Shown: positions 42,823-50,682 of the stretch, piece after piece | How the letters are laid out: each line of letters begins with the position of its first letter | How positions within the stretch are numbered: position 1 is the stretch's first letter | Source: Candidatus Tectomicrobia bacterium | GTDB lineage: Bacteria; UBA8248 | DNA: 64,000 nucleotides | NCBI GenBank assembly: GCA_016192135.1 | Contig: JACPUR010000024.1 | Location: 42,482-106,481 of the forward strand | Direction of reading: 5' to 3' | Made by a program: the position numbers and the translations under genes | Notes under the pieces: model-generated | Seen by the model: only the letters and a program-made list of their open reading frames with translations | Database searches by the model: none | What the model was told of the DNA's origin: nothing

Positions 42823-43760
42823 GCCGCACCGCCTACTACTGGGACGAGGCCTCGCTCCGGCACGACACCGGCGACTTCATCGAGGGCATCCCGCGCGCGG
42901 AGGTCCTCCGCCCGGAGGCCCTCGCGGGGCGGGTCCCGGGGCTGGACCGCCGTCCAGCGCGCCCCCACGGGGCAGAGGAGTGGGTGCTCCGGGTGCACGA
43001 GCGCCGCCACCTGGAGCGCGTCCGTCAGGCCTGCGCCCAGGGCCCGGGTCTCGTGGACAACCCGGACACCCCCGTCGGCGGCCCCGGGAGCTTCGCCGCC
43101 GCCCTCGCCGCCGTTGACGCCGCCCTGAGCGCCGCCGATGCAGTGGCGGCCGGGGAGGCGGACAACGCCTTCTGCGCCGTCCGGCCGCCCGGCCATCATG
43201 CCCTGCCGGACTACTCGATGGGCTTCTGCCTCTTCGCCACCATCTCCATCGCGGCGCGCTACCTCCAGGAGCGGCACGGCCTGCGCCGCCTCGCCATCGT
43301 GGACTGGGACGTCCACCACGGGAACGGCACCCAGGCCGTCTTCTGGCGCGATCCGGACGTCTTCTTCGCCTCCCTCCATCAATATCCCTTCTATCCCGGC
43401 ACCGGGGCGGCCCATGAGCGGGGGGAGGGCCCGGGGGAGGGGACCATCCTGAACATTCCCCTTCCGGCGGGGACGCCGGAGGAGGTTTTTCTCGCCCGGT
43501 TCGAGGCGGAGGTCCTCCCCGCCGTGGAGAACCACGCCCCGGAGGCCATCCTGATCTCGGCCGGCTTCGACGCCCACCGCTCGGACCCCCTAGGGGGCCT
43601 CCGCATGACCGAGGCCGGCTTCGCCCGGATGACCCGGCAGATCAAGGCGCTCGCCGCGAGGCGCTGTGCCGGGCGCCTCGTGAGCCTCCTGGAGGGTGGC
43701 TACAACCTCGGCGCCCTCCAGGCCTCCGCGGCGGCCCACCTGCAAGCGCTGGCCGAATAA
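42819..43760 (+). CDS. Histone-deacetylase-like amidohydrolase
   Basis: Zinc amidohydrolase of 313 residues in the arginase/HDAC fold, similar to bacterial acetylpolyamine amidohydrolases and class II HDAC-like enzymes. Catalytic landmarks: VRPPGHHAL with the His pair, VDWDVHHGNGTQ with zinc-binding Asp and His, SAGFDAHRSD with a zinc Asp, and the LEGGYN tyrosine. It would remove acetyl or acyl groups from amines. Coupling to a peptide-type importer suggests that the imported solute is an acetylated amine or peptide. Cytoplasmic, no signal peptide. Confidence 0.9.
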   Translation: MSRTAYYWDEASLRHDTGDFIEGIPRAEVLRPEALAGRVPGLDRRPARPHGAEEWVLRVHERRHLERVRQACAQGPGLVDNPDTPVGGPGSFAAALAAVDAALSAADAVAAGEADNAFCAVRPPGHHALPDYSMGFCLFATISIAARYLQERHGLRRLAIVDWDVHHGNGTQAVFWRDPDVFFASLHQYPFYPGTGAAHERGEGPGEGTILNIPLPAGTPEEVFLARFEAEVLPAVENHAPEAILISAGFDAHRSDPLGGLRMTEAGFARMTRQIKALAARRCAGRLVSLLEGGYNLGALQASAAAHLQALAE

Positions 43761-43830
43761 CCTTTAGTTACTTCTCCTTTTTCTATGTTTTACATTTGAA
43801 TTTATTGCTGTTCCATATTCATCTCAAAAT

Positions 43831-43850
43831 TTAGTTGACTGACTAACTAA
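43831..43850. promoter_or_regulatory. Inverted-repeat operator, probably for the TetR regulator
   Basis: TTAGTT at 43831-43836 and AACTAA at 43845-43850 form an inverted repeat with an 8-bp spacer in a 120-bp gap that is sharply AT-rich for this genome. It overlaps the -35 box at 43835. TetR proteins often bind such sites in front of their own gene, so autorepression is the likely use. Confidence 0.6.
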
Positions 43851-43862
43851 GAGGTATATATT
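43835..43862 (+). promoter_or_regulatory. Promoter of the TetR/metal island
   Basis: TTGACT at 43835-43840, 16-bp spacer, TATATT at 43857-43862, overlapping the inverted-repeat operator. The start codon is 21 bp further on, with AGGAGGAAGAG as ribosome site. Confidence 0.65.
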
Positions 43863-43882
43863 GAGTGTCAGGAGGAAGAGGC

Positions 43883-44506
43883 ATGACAACTGGCACAGCG
43901 GTGGCGGAGAAACGGGGCACGCGGGAGAAGGTCATCCTGGCGGCGGCGGATCTCATCTACCGGCAGGGTTTCACCGGCACCTCGCTAGACATGGTGGCCG
44001 TGAAAGCGGGGGTGAACCGCGGGAGCCTGTACTATTTCTTCCGCTCCAAGAAGAACCTCGGCTCGGCCGTCATCGGGCACTATGAGCGCCTCCTTCACGA
44101 GAATTTCCTGGAGCCCGCCCTGGGGGGGGAGGGCACCGGGCGGGAGAAGCTGGCCCGGCTGGCCGATCTCTACTCTCATCTGCCCCTCTCGGACCGCCCC
44201 TGCTGCGGCTGCCCCATCGGGAACCTCTCGCTCGAACTGAGCGGCCTGGACGAGGAGCTGCGGCTGCACCTGAAGGAGGTTTGGACGGGGGTGTTCGCCC
44301 GGGTGGCCGAGGCCGTCCGCCAAGCCCAGGAAGAGGGGGAGCTGGATCCGGGCGCGGACGCGATCGGCCTGGCCCGCGCCTTCTTCGCGCAGATCCAGGG
44401 GGCGCACCTTTTCGCCCGCACATCATTGGACGAGGACGCCTTGCGGGGGGACTGCCGCCAGGCGCTGGACGCGCTGCCGTGGACGGGGGCGAGGAAGCGG
44501 TCATGA
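43883..44506 (+). CDS. TetR/AcrR-family transcriptional regulator
   Basis: Repressor of 207 residues. The N-terminal helix-turn-helix region contains AGVNRGSLYYFFRSKKNLG, preceded by the usual ILAAADLIYRQGFTGTS. The ligand-binding domain has a Cys-rich patch, DRPCCGCPIGNLSLEL, which resembles NemR/YxaF-like regulators where a cysteine senses electrophiles or metals. The ATG at 43883 has a near-perfect AGGAGG site. Its stop overlaps the start of the ICMT-like gene, so it is the first gene of the metal island and probably controls it through the operator at 43831. The inducer is inferred, not shown. Confidence 0.88.
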   Translation: MTTGTAVAEKRGTREKVILAAADLIYRQGFTGTSLDMVAVKAGVNRGSLYYFFRSKKNLGSAVIGHYERLLHENFLEPALGGEGTGREKLARLADLYSHLPLSDRPCCGCPIGNLSLELSGLDEELRLHLKEVWTGVFARVAEAVRQAQEEGELDPGADAIGLARAFFAQIQGAHLFARTSLDEDALRGDCRQALDALPWTGARKRS

Positions 44507-45159
44507 CGCAAGAAATTCCCGCGTACGGCCTGTGGTTCCTCGTCCTGGTCAACTCAGCCATCTTCATCCTCTTCGCGCTGAGCTTCGTGCGCCCCAGATC
44601 GGCCCGCGATTGGCGTTCCTTCGGCGCCTTCTCCGGCTTCCTGCTGGCGCTCTTCACCGAGATGTACGGCTTTCCGCTCACGGTTTATTTGCTTTCCGGC
44701 TGGCTCGGCACGCGCTACCCGGAGGTGGATCTCCTCTCCCACAACGCGGGGCACCTCTGGTCCACCCTGCTGGGCGAGGAGGGAGATCCGCATTTCAGCC
44801 CCTTGCATCTCCTGAGCGGCCTGCTGATCGGGGGCGGGTTCATCCTCATCGGCTCGGCCTGGAAGGTGCTGCACGAGGCCCAGAGGACCCGGCGGCTGGC
44901 GGCGGCCGGTCTCTACTCCCGTGTCCGCCATCCGCAGTATCTGGGCTTCATCCTCATCATGCTGGGCTTCTTGCTCCAATGGCCCACGCTGCCGACGGTT
45001 CTGATGTTCCCCCTCTTGGCCTTCATGTACGTTCGGCTGGCCCGGCGCGAGGAAATGGAGGCGCTGGAGGAATTCGGCGACGAATACGCCCGCTATGCGA
45101 AGGAAGTTCCTCCATTCATGCCTCATTTCCCGCTAAGACCGCGCGGGGAGGCCCTGTGA
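44503..45159 (+). CDS. Isoprenylcysteine-methyltransferase-like (ICMT/PEMT) membrane protein
   Basis: A 218-residue membrane protein with about five helices. It shares the C-terminal SAM-binding core of the ICMT/phospholipid methyltransferase superfamily: LYSRVRHPQYLGFI followed by MLGFLLQWPT and the acidic RREEMEALEEFG near the end. It would methylate a lipid or membrane-bound thiol/carboxyl substrate. It overlaps the TetR stop by four bases and is followed 40 bp later by copA. Members of this superfamily are often found beside metal-resistance genes; the reason is not established. Confidence 0.78.
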   Translation: MTQEIPAYGLWFLVLVNSAIFILFALSFVRPRSARDWRSFGAFSGFLLALFTEMYGFPLTVYLLSGWLGTRYPEVDLLSHNAGHLWSTLLGEEGDPHFSPLHLLSGLLIGGGFILIGSAWKVLHEAQRTRRLAAAGLYSRVRHPQYLGFILIMLGFLLQWPTLPTVLMFPLLAFMYVRLARREEMEALEEFGDEYARYAKEVPPFMPHFPLRPRGEAL

Positions 45160-45199
45160 ATATTCCACGCGATTCGCGTGAGGGAAGGAGAACATCCAA

Positions 45200-47605
45200 A
45201 TGGTGACAGTGAAGAAAATGGCAACCCTTCAGACGCTGGACCTCCCCGTCGAGGGCATGACCTGCGCCTCGTGCGCGGCCCGCATCGAGAAGGCGCTCAA
45301 CGGCTTCGAGGGCGTCGAGCGGGCCTCCGTGAACCTCGCCACCGGGCGGGCCCGGGTGGACTATGACACCGGGAAACTCAGCCCCGCCCGCATCGCCGGC
45401 CGCATCGAGGAGACGGGCTACGGCGTCCCCGAGGCCCGGGTGGAGCTCGCCATCGGGGGAATGACCTGCGCCTCGTGCGCGGCCCGGATCGAGAAGGCCC
45501 TGAACGGGATGGAGGGCGTGACCTCGGCCTCGGTGAACCTGGCGAGCGAGCGGGCCCAGGTGCGCTACAAGCCGGGCTCCGCCTCGGTCGAGGACCTCAT
45601 CCGCCGGGTGGAGGAGACGGGCTACACCGCCCGCGAGGCCGCCGGCCAGGACGAGGACGCGGAGGAGGCCGGGCGGGCCCGCAAGGCCCGCAAGGACCTC
45701 TGGATACTTGGGGGCGCGATCGCTTTCTCCCTGCCCCTCCTGTTCCAGATGGTGGGCATGTTCACGGGAGGATTGCACGGGGAGATGCCCCGGTGGTGGC
45801 AGTTCGCCCTCGCCACCCCCGTCCAGTTCATCGCGGGCTGGCGCTTCTACCGGGGCGCCTGGCACGTTCTCAAGAACGGCGGCGCCAACATGGACGTGCT
45901 GGTGGCCCTGGGCACGAGCGCCGCCTACTTTCACAGCGCCGCCGTGACGGCGCTGGGGCTCCACGGCCAGCACGTGTATTTCGAGGCCGCGGCCGTCATC
46001 GTCACCCTGATCCTCCTCGGGAAGGTGCTGGAGGCCGGCGCCATGATCCGCACCTCCGCGGCCATCCGGAAGCTCATGGGCCTCCAGGCCCGGACCGCCC
46101 GGGTCATCCGCGGCGGCGAGGAGCGCGAGGTCCCGGTCGAGCAGGTGCAGGTGGGGGACATCGTGCTGGCCCGGCCCGGCGAGAAGTTCGCCGTGGACGG
46201 GGAGATCATCGACGGCCGCACGGCGGTGGACGAATCCATGCTCACCGGGGAGAGCCTGCCCGTCGAGAAGGGCCCGGGCGATCCCGTCATCGGGGCCACC
46301 CTCAACAAGAACGGAGCGGTGCGCTACCGCGCCTCGAAGGTGGGCAAGGACACCGCCCTGGCCCAGATCATCCGCCTCGTGCGGGAGGCCCAGGGCTCCA
46401 AGGCCCCCATCCAGCGCCTCGCGGACAAGATCTCGGGCGTCTTCGTCCCCATCGTGCTGATGGTCGCGGCGGCGACGTTCGCCCTCACGTACTACTTCGC
46501 GGGCTTCACCCCCGCCCTGGTGAGCGCGGTGGCGGTGCTGGTCATCGCCTGCCCGTGCGCCCTGGGCCTCGCGACGCCCACCGCCATCATGGTGGGGACG
46601 GGGAAGGGGGCCGAGACGGGCATCCTCATCAAGAACGGCGAGGCCCTGGAGACCGCCCACAAGCTTCAGGCCATCATCCTGGACAAGACGGGCACCCTGA
46701 CCCGCGGCAAGCCCGAGGTGACGGACATCGTCCCCTTCGACGGCATCGGAGAGAAGGACCTCCTCGCCCTCGCGGCGAGCGCCGAGCAGGGCTCGGAGCA
46801 TCCGCTCGGGGAGGCCATCCTCGCGCGCGGGAAGGCGGAGGGGGTGCAGCTCCTCCCGGCCTCGGACTTCACCGCCGTGCCCGGCCACGGGCTGGAAGCG
46901 AGGGTCGGGGGACGGATGGTGCGCCTGGGGAACCTCAAGCTCATGGCGCGGCACGGCTTCTCCCTGGACGGGCACATGAGCGCCGCGGAGAGGCTGGAGG
47001 GCGAGGGGAAGACGGTCATGTTCCTCGCCGACGAGAGGCGCGTCCTCGGGGCGGTGGCGGTGGCCGACACCTTGAAGGAGAGCTCCCCGGCCGCCGTGCG
47101 GGCGCTCGAGGAGATGGGGATTGAGGTCTGGATGCTGACCGGGGACAACCGCCGCACGGCCGAGGCCATCGCGGCCCAGGCGGGCATCACCCGGGTGATG
47201 GCCGAGGTGCTCCCCGAGGAGAAGGCGGCCAAGGTCCAGGAGCTCAAGCGGGGCGGCAAGGTCACGGGCATGGTGGGGGACGGCATCAACGACGCCCCCG
47301 CCCTCGCCGCGGCCGACGTGGGCTTCGCCATCGGCACGGGCACCGACGTGGCCATGGAGGCCTCGGACGTGACCCTGATGCGCGGGGACCTGATGGGGGT
47401 GGCGGACGCCGTCCGCCTCTCCCGGGCCACCCTGCGGAAGATCCGCCAGAACCTCTTCTGGGCCTTCGTCTACAACGTGCTGGGCATCCCGCTGGCGGCG
47501 CTGGGCTTCCTCAGCCCGGTCATCGCCGGGGCGGCGATGGCCCTGAGCTCGGTCTCGGTGGTTTCGAACGCGCTCCTGCTCCGGCGCTGGCGGCCGGAGA
47601 GGTAG
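45200..47605 (+). CDS. copA: Copper-translocating P1B-type ATPase
   Basis: Heavy-metal exporting ATPase of 801 residues. Two N-terminal HMA domains each carry [17 protein letters not shown]. The actuator domain has the TGES motif ([13 protein letters not shown]), the metal site is [11 protein letters not shown] near residue 450, the phosphorylated Asp lies in DKTGTLTRG near 495, and VVSNALLL ends the last helix. The CPC triad and HMA CxxC pairs indicate Cu+ (or Ag+) export to the periplasm. It lies in the TetR-controlled island with CopZ at 49508. The identical phrases in the two HMA domains suggest recent duplication or strong constraint. Confidence 0.93.
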   Translation: MVTVKKMATLQTLDLPVEGMTCASCAARIEKALNGFEGVERASVNLATGRARVDYDTGKLSPARIAGRIEETGYGVPEARVELAIGGMTCASCAARIEKALNGMEGVTSASVNLASERAQVRYKPGSASVEDLIRRVEETGYTAREAAGQDEDAEEAGRARKARKDLWILGGAIAFSLPLLFQMVGMFTGGLHGEMPRWWQFALATPVQFIAGWRFYRGAWHVLKNGGANMDVLVALGTSAAYFHSAAVTALGLHGQHVYFEAAAVIVTLILLGKVLEAGAMIRTSAAIRKLMGLQARTARVIRGGEEREVPVEQVQVGDIVLARPGEKFAVDGEIIDGRTAVDESMLTGESLPVEKGPGDPVIGATLNKNGAVRYRASKVGKDTALAQIIRLVREAQGSKAPIQRLADKISGVFVPIVLMVAAATFALTYYFAGFTPALVSAVAVLVIACPCALGLATPTAIMVGTGKGAETGILIKNGEALETAHKLQAIILDKTGTLTRGKPEVTDIVPFDGIGEKDLLALAASAEQGSEHPLGEAILARGKAEGVQLLPASDFTAVPGHGLEARVGGRMVRLGNLKLMARHGFSLDGHMSAAERLEGEGKTVMFLADERRVLGAVAVADTLKESSPAAVRALEEMGIEVWMLTGDNRRTAEAIAAQAGITRVMAEVLPEEKAAKVQELKRGGKVTGMVGDGINDAPALAAADVGFAIGTGTDVAMEASDVTLMRGDLMGVADAVRLSRATLRKIRQNLFWAFVYNVLGIPLAALGFLSPVIAGAAMALSSVSVVSNALLLRRWRPER

Positions 47606-47634
47606 GGGGGAAATTACCGAGGGGCGGAATGTCT

Positions 47635-47660
47635 GTAGGGGCGTATGGCAATACGCCCCC
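47635..47660. repeat. GTAGGGGCG palindrome, copy 1
   Basis: GTAGGGGCGTAT..ATACGCCCC; the stem GGGGCGTAT (47638-47646) pairs with ATACGCCCC (47651-47659) around GGCA. First of five related palindromes in the right half of the window; it sits between copA and the Rieske gene. Confidence 0.75.
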
Positions 47661-47702
47661 ACTGGCGGCGGGACAGGAAGCTCCTGTGGGAGGGGTCGCG
47701 GG

Positions 47703-48143
47703 ATGGCCGGCGGAGGACTCACGCGGAGAAGGGTGCTGGATTTCCTCCTGGGGGGCGGGGCCGTCGCCATGTTGGGGAGCATGCTGTACCCGGTCTTCCG
47801 GTATCTGCTCCCCGCCAGGCCCGCCGCCGTCGAGACGGGCAACGTCCGCGCGGCCGGCGCGGCGGAGCTGAAGCCCAACGCCGCCAAGATCTTCCGCTTC
47901 GGGGGCGAGCCCGCGATCCTGGTCCGGACGCCCCAGGGGGAATACCGGGCGTTCAGCGCCATCTGCACCCACCTGTCCTGCACGGTGCAGTACCGGGCGG
48001 ACCTGGAGCACATCTGGTGCGCCTGCCACAACGGGCACTTCGACCTCTTCGGCCGGAACATCGGGGGCCCGCCGCCCCGCCCCCTGGAGGCCTATTCGGC
48101 GGCGGTCCGGGGCGAGGAAGTCCTGGTTTCGAGAAAGGCGTGA
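47703..48143 (+). CDS. Rieske-type [2Fe-2S] protein in the copper island
   Basis: A 146-residue protein with a basic start (GGGLTRRRVLDFLL), one membrane helix (about 14-35) and a periplasmic Rieske domain. Cluster boxes are CTHLSC and CACHNGHF, giving two Cys and two His ligands. It is unlike the respiratory Rieske at 19803 and shorter. RRRVLDFLL is compatible with Tat export or membrane insertion. It lies 97 bp after copA and upstream of small unknown metal-like proteins, so it could serve as an oxidoreductase for metal or thiol redox. That role is inference. Confidence 0.85.
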   Translation: MAGGGLTRRRVLDFLLGGGAVAMLGSMLYPVFRYLLPARPAAVETGNVRAAGAAELKPNAAKIFRFGGEPAILVRTPQGEYRAFSAICTHLSCTVQYRADLEHIWCACHNGHFDLFGRNIGGPPPRPLEAYSAAVRGEEVLVSRKA

Positions 48144-48182
48144 AGCCGGGCGGGGGCCGTCCCGCCTGACGAGGAGGATTCG

Positions 48183-48368
48183 ATGGACTGGCTGTGGTTC
48201 CTGGCGTTCGCGGGGCTGATGATCGTGATGCACCGGTTCGGGATGGGCTGCTGCGGCGGCCACGCCCACGGAGGCGGTAAGGGCCATGACGCGCACTGCG
48301 GGGCGCCGAAGCCGGACGGCGAGGACAAGAAGCCGGCCGCTCAGGCGGTCCCGGAGGAAAAGGCATGA
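48183..48368 (+). CDS. Small His/Cys-rich membrane protein
   Basis: A 61-residue protein: one N-terminal helix (WLWFLAFAGLMIVM), then the metal-ligand-rich segment MHRFGMGCCGGHAHGGGKG with two Cys and several His, and a charged tail. The ATG at 48183 follows GAGGAGG. Such a CCGGHAHG loop could bind Cu+ or Zn2+. Its stop codon overlaps the start of the next gene. I do not know a named family; similar small proteins occur in copper operons, from memory. Chaperone or anchor role inferred. Confidence 0.7.
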   Translation: MDWLWFLAFAGLMIVMHRFGMGCCGGHAHGGGKGHDAHCGAPKPDGEDKKPAAQAVPEEKA

Positions 48369-48922
48369 ACCGCAGCAGGGGGATTTGGATGCCGGCCGCG
48401 TCCGGGGCGATTGCCGCCGGGGCGCTCCTGGGGCTCTTCATCGGGGCCCTCACCCTGGCGAACAAGCTCGAGTACGCGATCGAGGAGTTCGAGCGGCTGA
48501 AGTGGTGGTTGGTGGCGCTGGCGGCGGGCTTCGGGACGCAGGTGGCGCTTTACGCGCACATCAAGCTCGCCGCGCGCGCCCAGGCCAAGGGGGGAGCGGA
48601 GGTGGCGGCCTCGGGCGGCATCTCGGCGGGGGCCATGCTCGCCTGCTGCTCCCATTACGTGACGAGCATCCTGCCCATCGTGGGCGTCTCGGCCCTCTCG
48701 ATGTTCCTGACGAAGTACCAGACCTCCTTCCTGGTGCTGGGCATCTTCTCGAACCTCGTGGGGATCACCTACATGCTCTACTTCATGCAGCGCCACGGCC
48801 TGCTGCCCCGGTCGATGGGATCGGGCGCGCTCGCGCGGTGCGACATGAAGACGGTGCGGAACGCGGCGCTGGCCGCGGGGGCGGCCGCGGTGGCCGCCTC
48901 CTTCTTCTTCCCCGGAAACTGA
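48365..48922 (+). CDS. Unknown integral membrane protein with CCxHY motif
   Basis: A 185-residue protein with about five hydrophobic helices. A GGISAGAMLACCSHYVTSIL segment places two Cys and a His within a membrane helix. A later helix ends in SMFLTKYQTSFLVLGI, and the tail has RCDMKTVRN. The ACCSH cluster looks like a metal site in the membrane. It overlaps the preceding His/Cys-rich gene by four bases and is followed by a secreted protein, so it belongs to the metal island. No family that I recognise. Confidence 0.65.
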   Translation: MNRSRGIWMPAASGAIAAGALLGLFIGALTLANKLEYAIEEFERLKWWLVALAAGFGTQVALYAHIKLAARAQAKGGAEVAASGGISAGAMLACCSHYVTSILPIVGVSALSMFLTKYQTSFLVLGIFSNLVGITYMLYFMQRHGLLPRSMGSGALARCDMKTVRNAALAAGAAAVAASFFFPGN

Positions 48923-48973
48923 GTGCCTCCGGGGAAATCGCCATCATATCGATCTTATTCTGGAGGCGGAGCG

Positions 48974-49417
48974 ATGCGGCGGAGATGGATCGGGGTCATC
49001 ATGGCGGGGCTTATCGCCGCGGGGGGCGGCGCCTGGGCGGCCTCCAAGAAGGATCTGACGCGGAGGGACTCCCGCGCGGCGGTGACCGTGAGCGTCACCT
49101 ACCTGAACCCGCTGGAGAAGGGTGCGAAGGACACCCTCGACTTCGCGGTGGAGATGAACACCCATTCGGTGGACCTCGACCCCTTGAAGGTGGAGGAGCT
49201 CGCCGTCCTGCGCGCCGGGAAGGCGGAGGTGAAGCCCCTGGGCTGGTCCAAGCCCGAGGGCGGCGGCCACCACCGCTCGGGCGTCCTGCGCTTCCCAGCC
49301 AAGGACGCCTCGGGCAAGCCGCTGCTGCCGGAGAGGAAAGGCAAGATCGAGCTTCGCATCAAGGGCGTCGGCTCTCCCGGCGAGCGCGTGTTCGCGTGGG
49401 AGCTGCCGGTGAAATGA
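48974..49417 (+). CDS. Secreted protein of unknown function in the metal island
   Basis: A 147-residue protein with a signal peptide (MRRRWIGVIMAGLIAAGGGAWA). The mature part has a beta-rich look: VTYLNPLEKGAKDTLDF, MNTHSVDLDPLKVEELA, then KPEGGGHHRSGVLRFP with a His pair that could hold a metal. The ATG at 48974 follows TGGAGGCGGAG. A GTG further upstream exists but has no ribosome site. The protein would be periplasmic or outer-membrane facing. It closely follows the CCxHY membrane protein, and the pair probably acts together. No recognised family. Confidence 0.6.
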   Translation: MRRRWIGVIMAGLIAAGGGAWAASKKDLTRRDSRAAVTVSVTYLNPLEKGAKDTLDFAVEMNTHSVDLDPLKVEELAVLRAGKAEVKPLGWSKPEGGGHHRSGVLRFPAKDASGKPLLPERKGKIELRIKGVGSPGERVFAWELPVK

Positions 49418-49451
49418 CGGGGGAATTTTTCCCCCTGACGCAGATTTCCGC

Positions 49452-49476
49452 TGGGGCGTTCGATTGAACGTCCCCA
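49452..49476. repeat. GGGGCG palindrome, copy 2 (variant)
   Basis: TGGGGCGTTC and GAACGTCCCCA flank a GATT loop, with one bulged base. Same general design as the copies at 47635, 51536, 53263 and 59843, but diverged in sequence. It lies between the secreted-protein gene and copZ. Confidence 0.5.
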
Positions 49477-49507
49477 CAGACAATCATCTCGATGGAGGAT
49501 AGATCAC

Positions 49508-49714
49508 ATGGCAAGCGCGAAGATCATCGTGAAGGGCATGACGTGCGGGGGCTGCCAGGCGGCCGTGCAGCGGGCGCTGGGCTCGGTGGCGGGGGTCTCG
49601 AAGGCCCAGGTGGACCTCGCCGGCGGGGTGGCCACGGTGGAGTACGACGAGGGCAAGGCCGGCCTCCCCGAGCTCAAGAAGGCGGTCGAGCGGGCCGGGT
49701 TCCAGGCGGCCTGA
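49508..49714 (+). CDS. copZ: CopZ-like heavy-metal-associated chaperone
   Basis: A 68-residue single HMA domain with the metal site GMTCGGCQAAV (Cys pair at about 13 and 16). It would carry Cu+ in the cytoplasm to CopA. ATG 49508 has GGAGGATAGA upstream. It completes the island that begins with the TetR gene. Length is normal for CopZ/Atx1. Confidence 0.9.
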   Translation: MASAKIIVKGMTCGGCQAAVQRALGSVAGVSKAQVDLAGGVATVEYDEGKAGLPELKKAVERAGFQAA

Positions 49715-49862
49715 GCCAGGACGGAGAGAACAGCGGGTTCCCCGCCCCGCCTCAAAGCCCCCCTTTGCCAGGCAACGGCCCGGCGCCGCCGGGCCGCAGG
49801 GGGCGGGGAATCCGCTTTTTTCGTCTATCCGAAGGCTTTCCCGTACGCCCGAAGGAGGCGAG

Positions 49863-50225
49863 ATGCCCCGCCTGATCGATGCCCCCGCCGTCGTCGAGGC
49901 GGCCGGGACCAAGCCCAAGCGCATCGAGGAGTACGCGGGTCGGGTGCGCACCGGCCACGAGCGGGTGAGCGTGGCCCGCATGGTCTCTCCCCAGGGGTGG
50001 GAGGAGCCCGGCCAGCGGCCCGAGTTTGAGGAGATCACCGTCGTCCTCAGGGGGATGCTCCGGGTCGAACACGCGGGCGGGGTCATGGATGTGAAGGCGG
50101 GGCAGGCCGTGGTCTGCTCGCCGGGGGAGTGGGTGCGCTACTCGACGCCGGAGCCGGGGGGCGCGGAATATGTCGCCGTGTGCCTGCCCGCGTTTTCGGC
50201 GGAGACGGTGCACAGGGACGGGTGA
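49863..50225 (+). CDS. Cupin-domain protein
   Basis: A 120-residue single cupin. FEEITVVLRGMLRVEHAGG and VKAGQAVVCSPGEWVRYSTPE form the two conserved cupin motifs, although the first lacks the canonical HxH metal pair. It resembles small conserved cupins (DUF861-like ethanolamine-utilisation type), but I cannot assign a ligand. ATG 49863 after GGAGGCGAG. It has no close functional neighbours; the metal island ends 148 bp before it. Confidence 0.72.
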   Translation: MPRLIDAPAVVEAAGTKPKRIEEYAGRVRTGHERVSVARMVSPQGWEEPGQRPEFEEITVVLRGMLRVEHAGGVMDVKAGQAVVCSPGEWVRYSTPEPGGAEYVAVCLPAFSAETVHRDG

Positions 50226-50682
50226 ATGGGAAGATAGAAGCAGATTTCTCGCCCCTTCCGATTGCCGAGCGGCCGTTCAAAGGCGCTGCCCGAAAAAATC
50301 CTGACCTCGATTTCGGACCTCGGACCGCTCACCCCAACCCACGTGAGGGATGCACTGACGCATGGGCGGGGTTGGTCATGAGCACCCCGAGCCATGCGAG
50401 CGAAATGCGAAAGCCTCGGGCTCGGCTGGCGGGCGGGATGGTCCCGGAGAGGGATTTCCATGGCCCGAAAACATGGCGCGAAAAGAGTTCCTGGAGAGCC
50501 CGGAACAAAGTGCTTGGGAGGAATGTTAGTTTACCCGGATGCCTACTAAATGCGATGGAGGGAGGAAGTGTCACCGCGTGTGCGTGGTGCGTCACTTCTT
50601 CCGTGTGACGCTGGGAAAGCTCTCCAGCGCGGGTTCGGCCGGCAAGTCACGCAACGGCAGGAATTAAAAAGGAGGGGGATGA
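50226..50682. other. Intergenic stretch with repeat remnants
   Basis: No convincing gene. It contains a partial copy of a MITE-like arm (50236-50260; AGAAGCAGATTTCTCGCC), matching the left arm of the element at 51434, and a GAAGTG...CACTTC hairpin (50565-50598) with inner CACC/GGTG pairs. Base composition is less GC-rich than coding regions. The whole stretch looks like accessory or recombined DNA. Confidence 0.5.
50565..50598. repeat. Hairpin upstream of the lectin-like gene
   Basis: Arms GAAGTG (50565-50570) and CACTTC (50593-50598) with a second pair CACC (50572) and GGTG (50586). It lies about 85 bp before the lectin-like gene and has no T tract, so it is not an obvious terminator. Confidence 0.4.

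Noticed and set aside
45116-48061. 981-codon minus-strand open frame
   Set aside because: Antisense to copA and the Rieske gene; repetitive His/Gly/Arg-rich translation.
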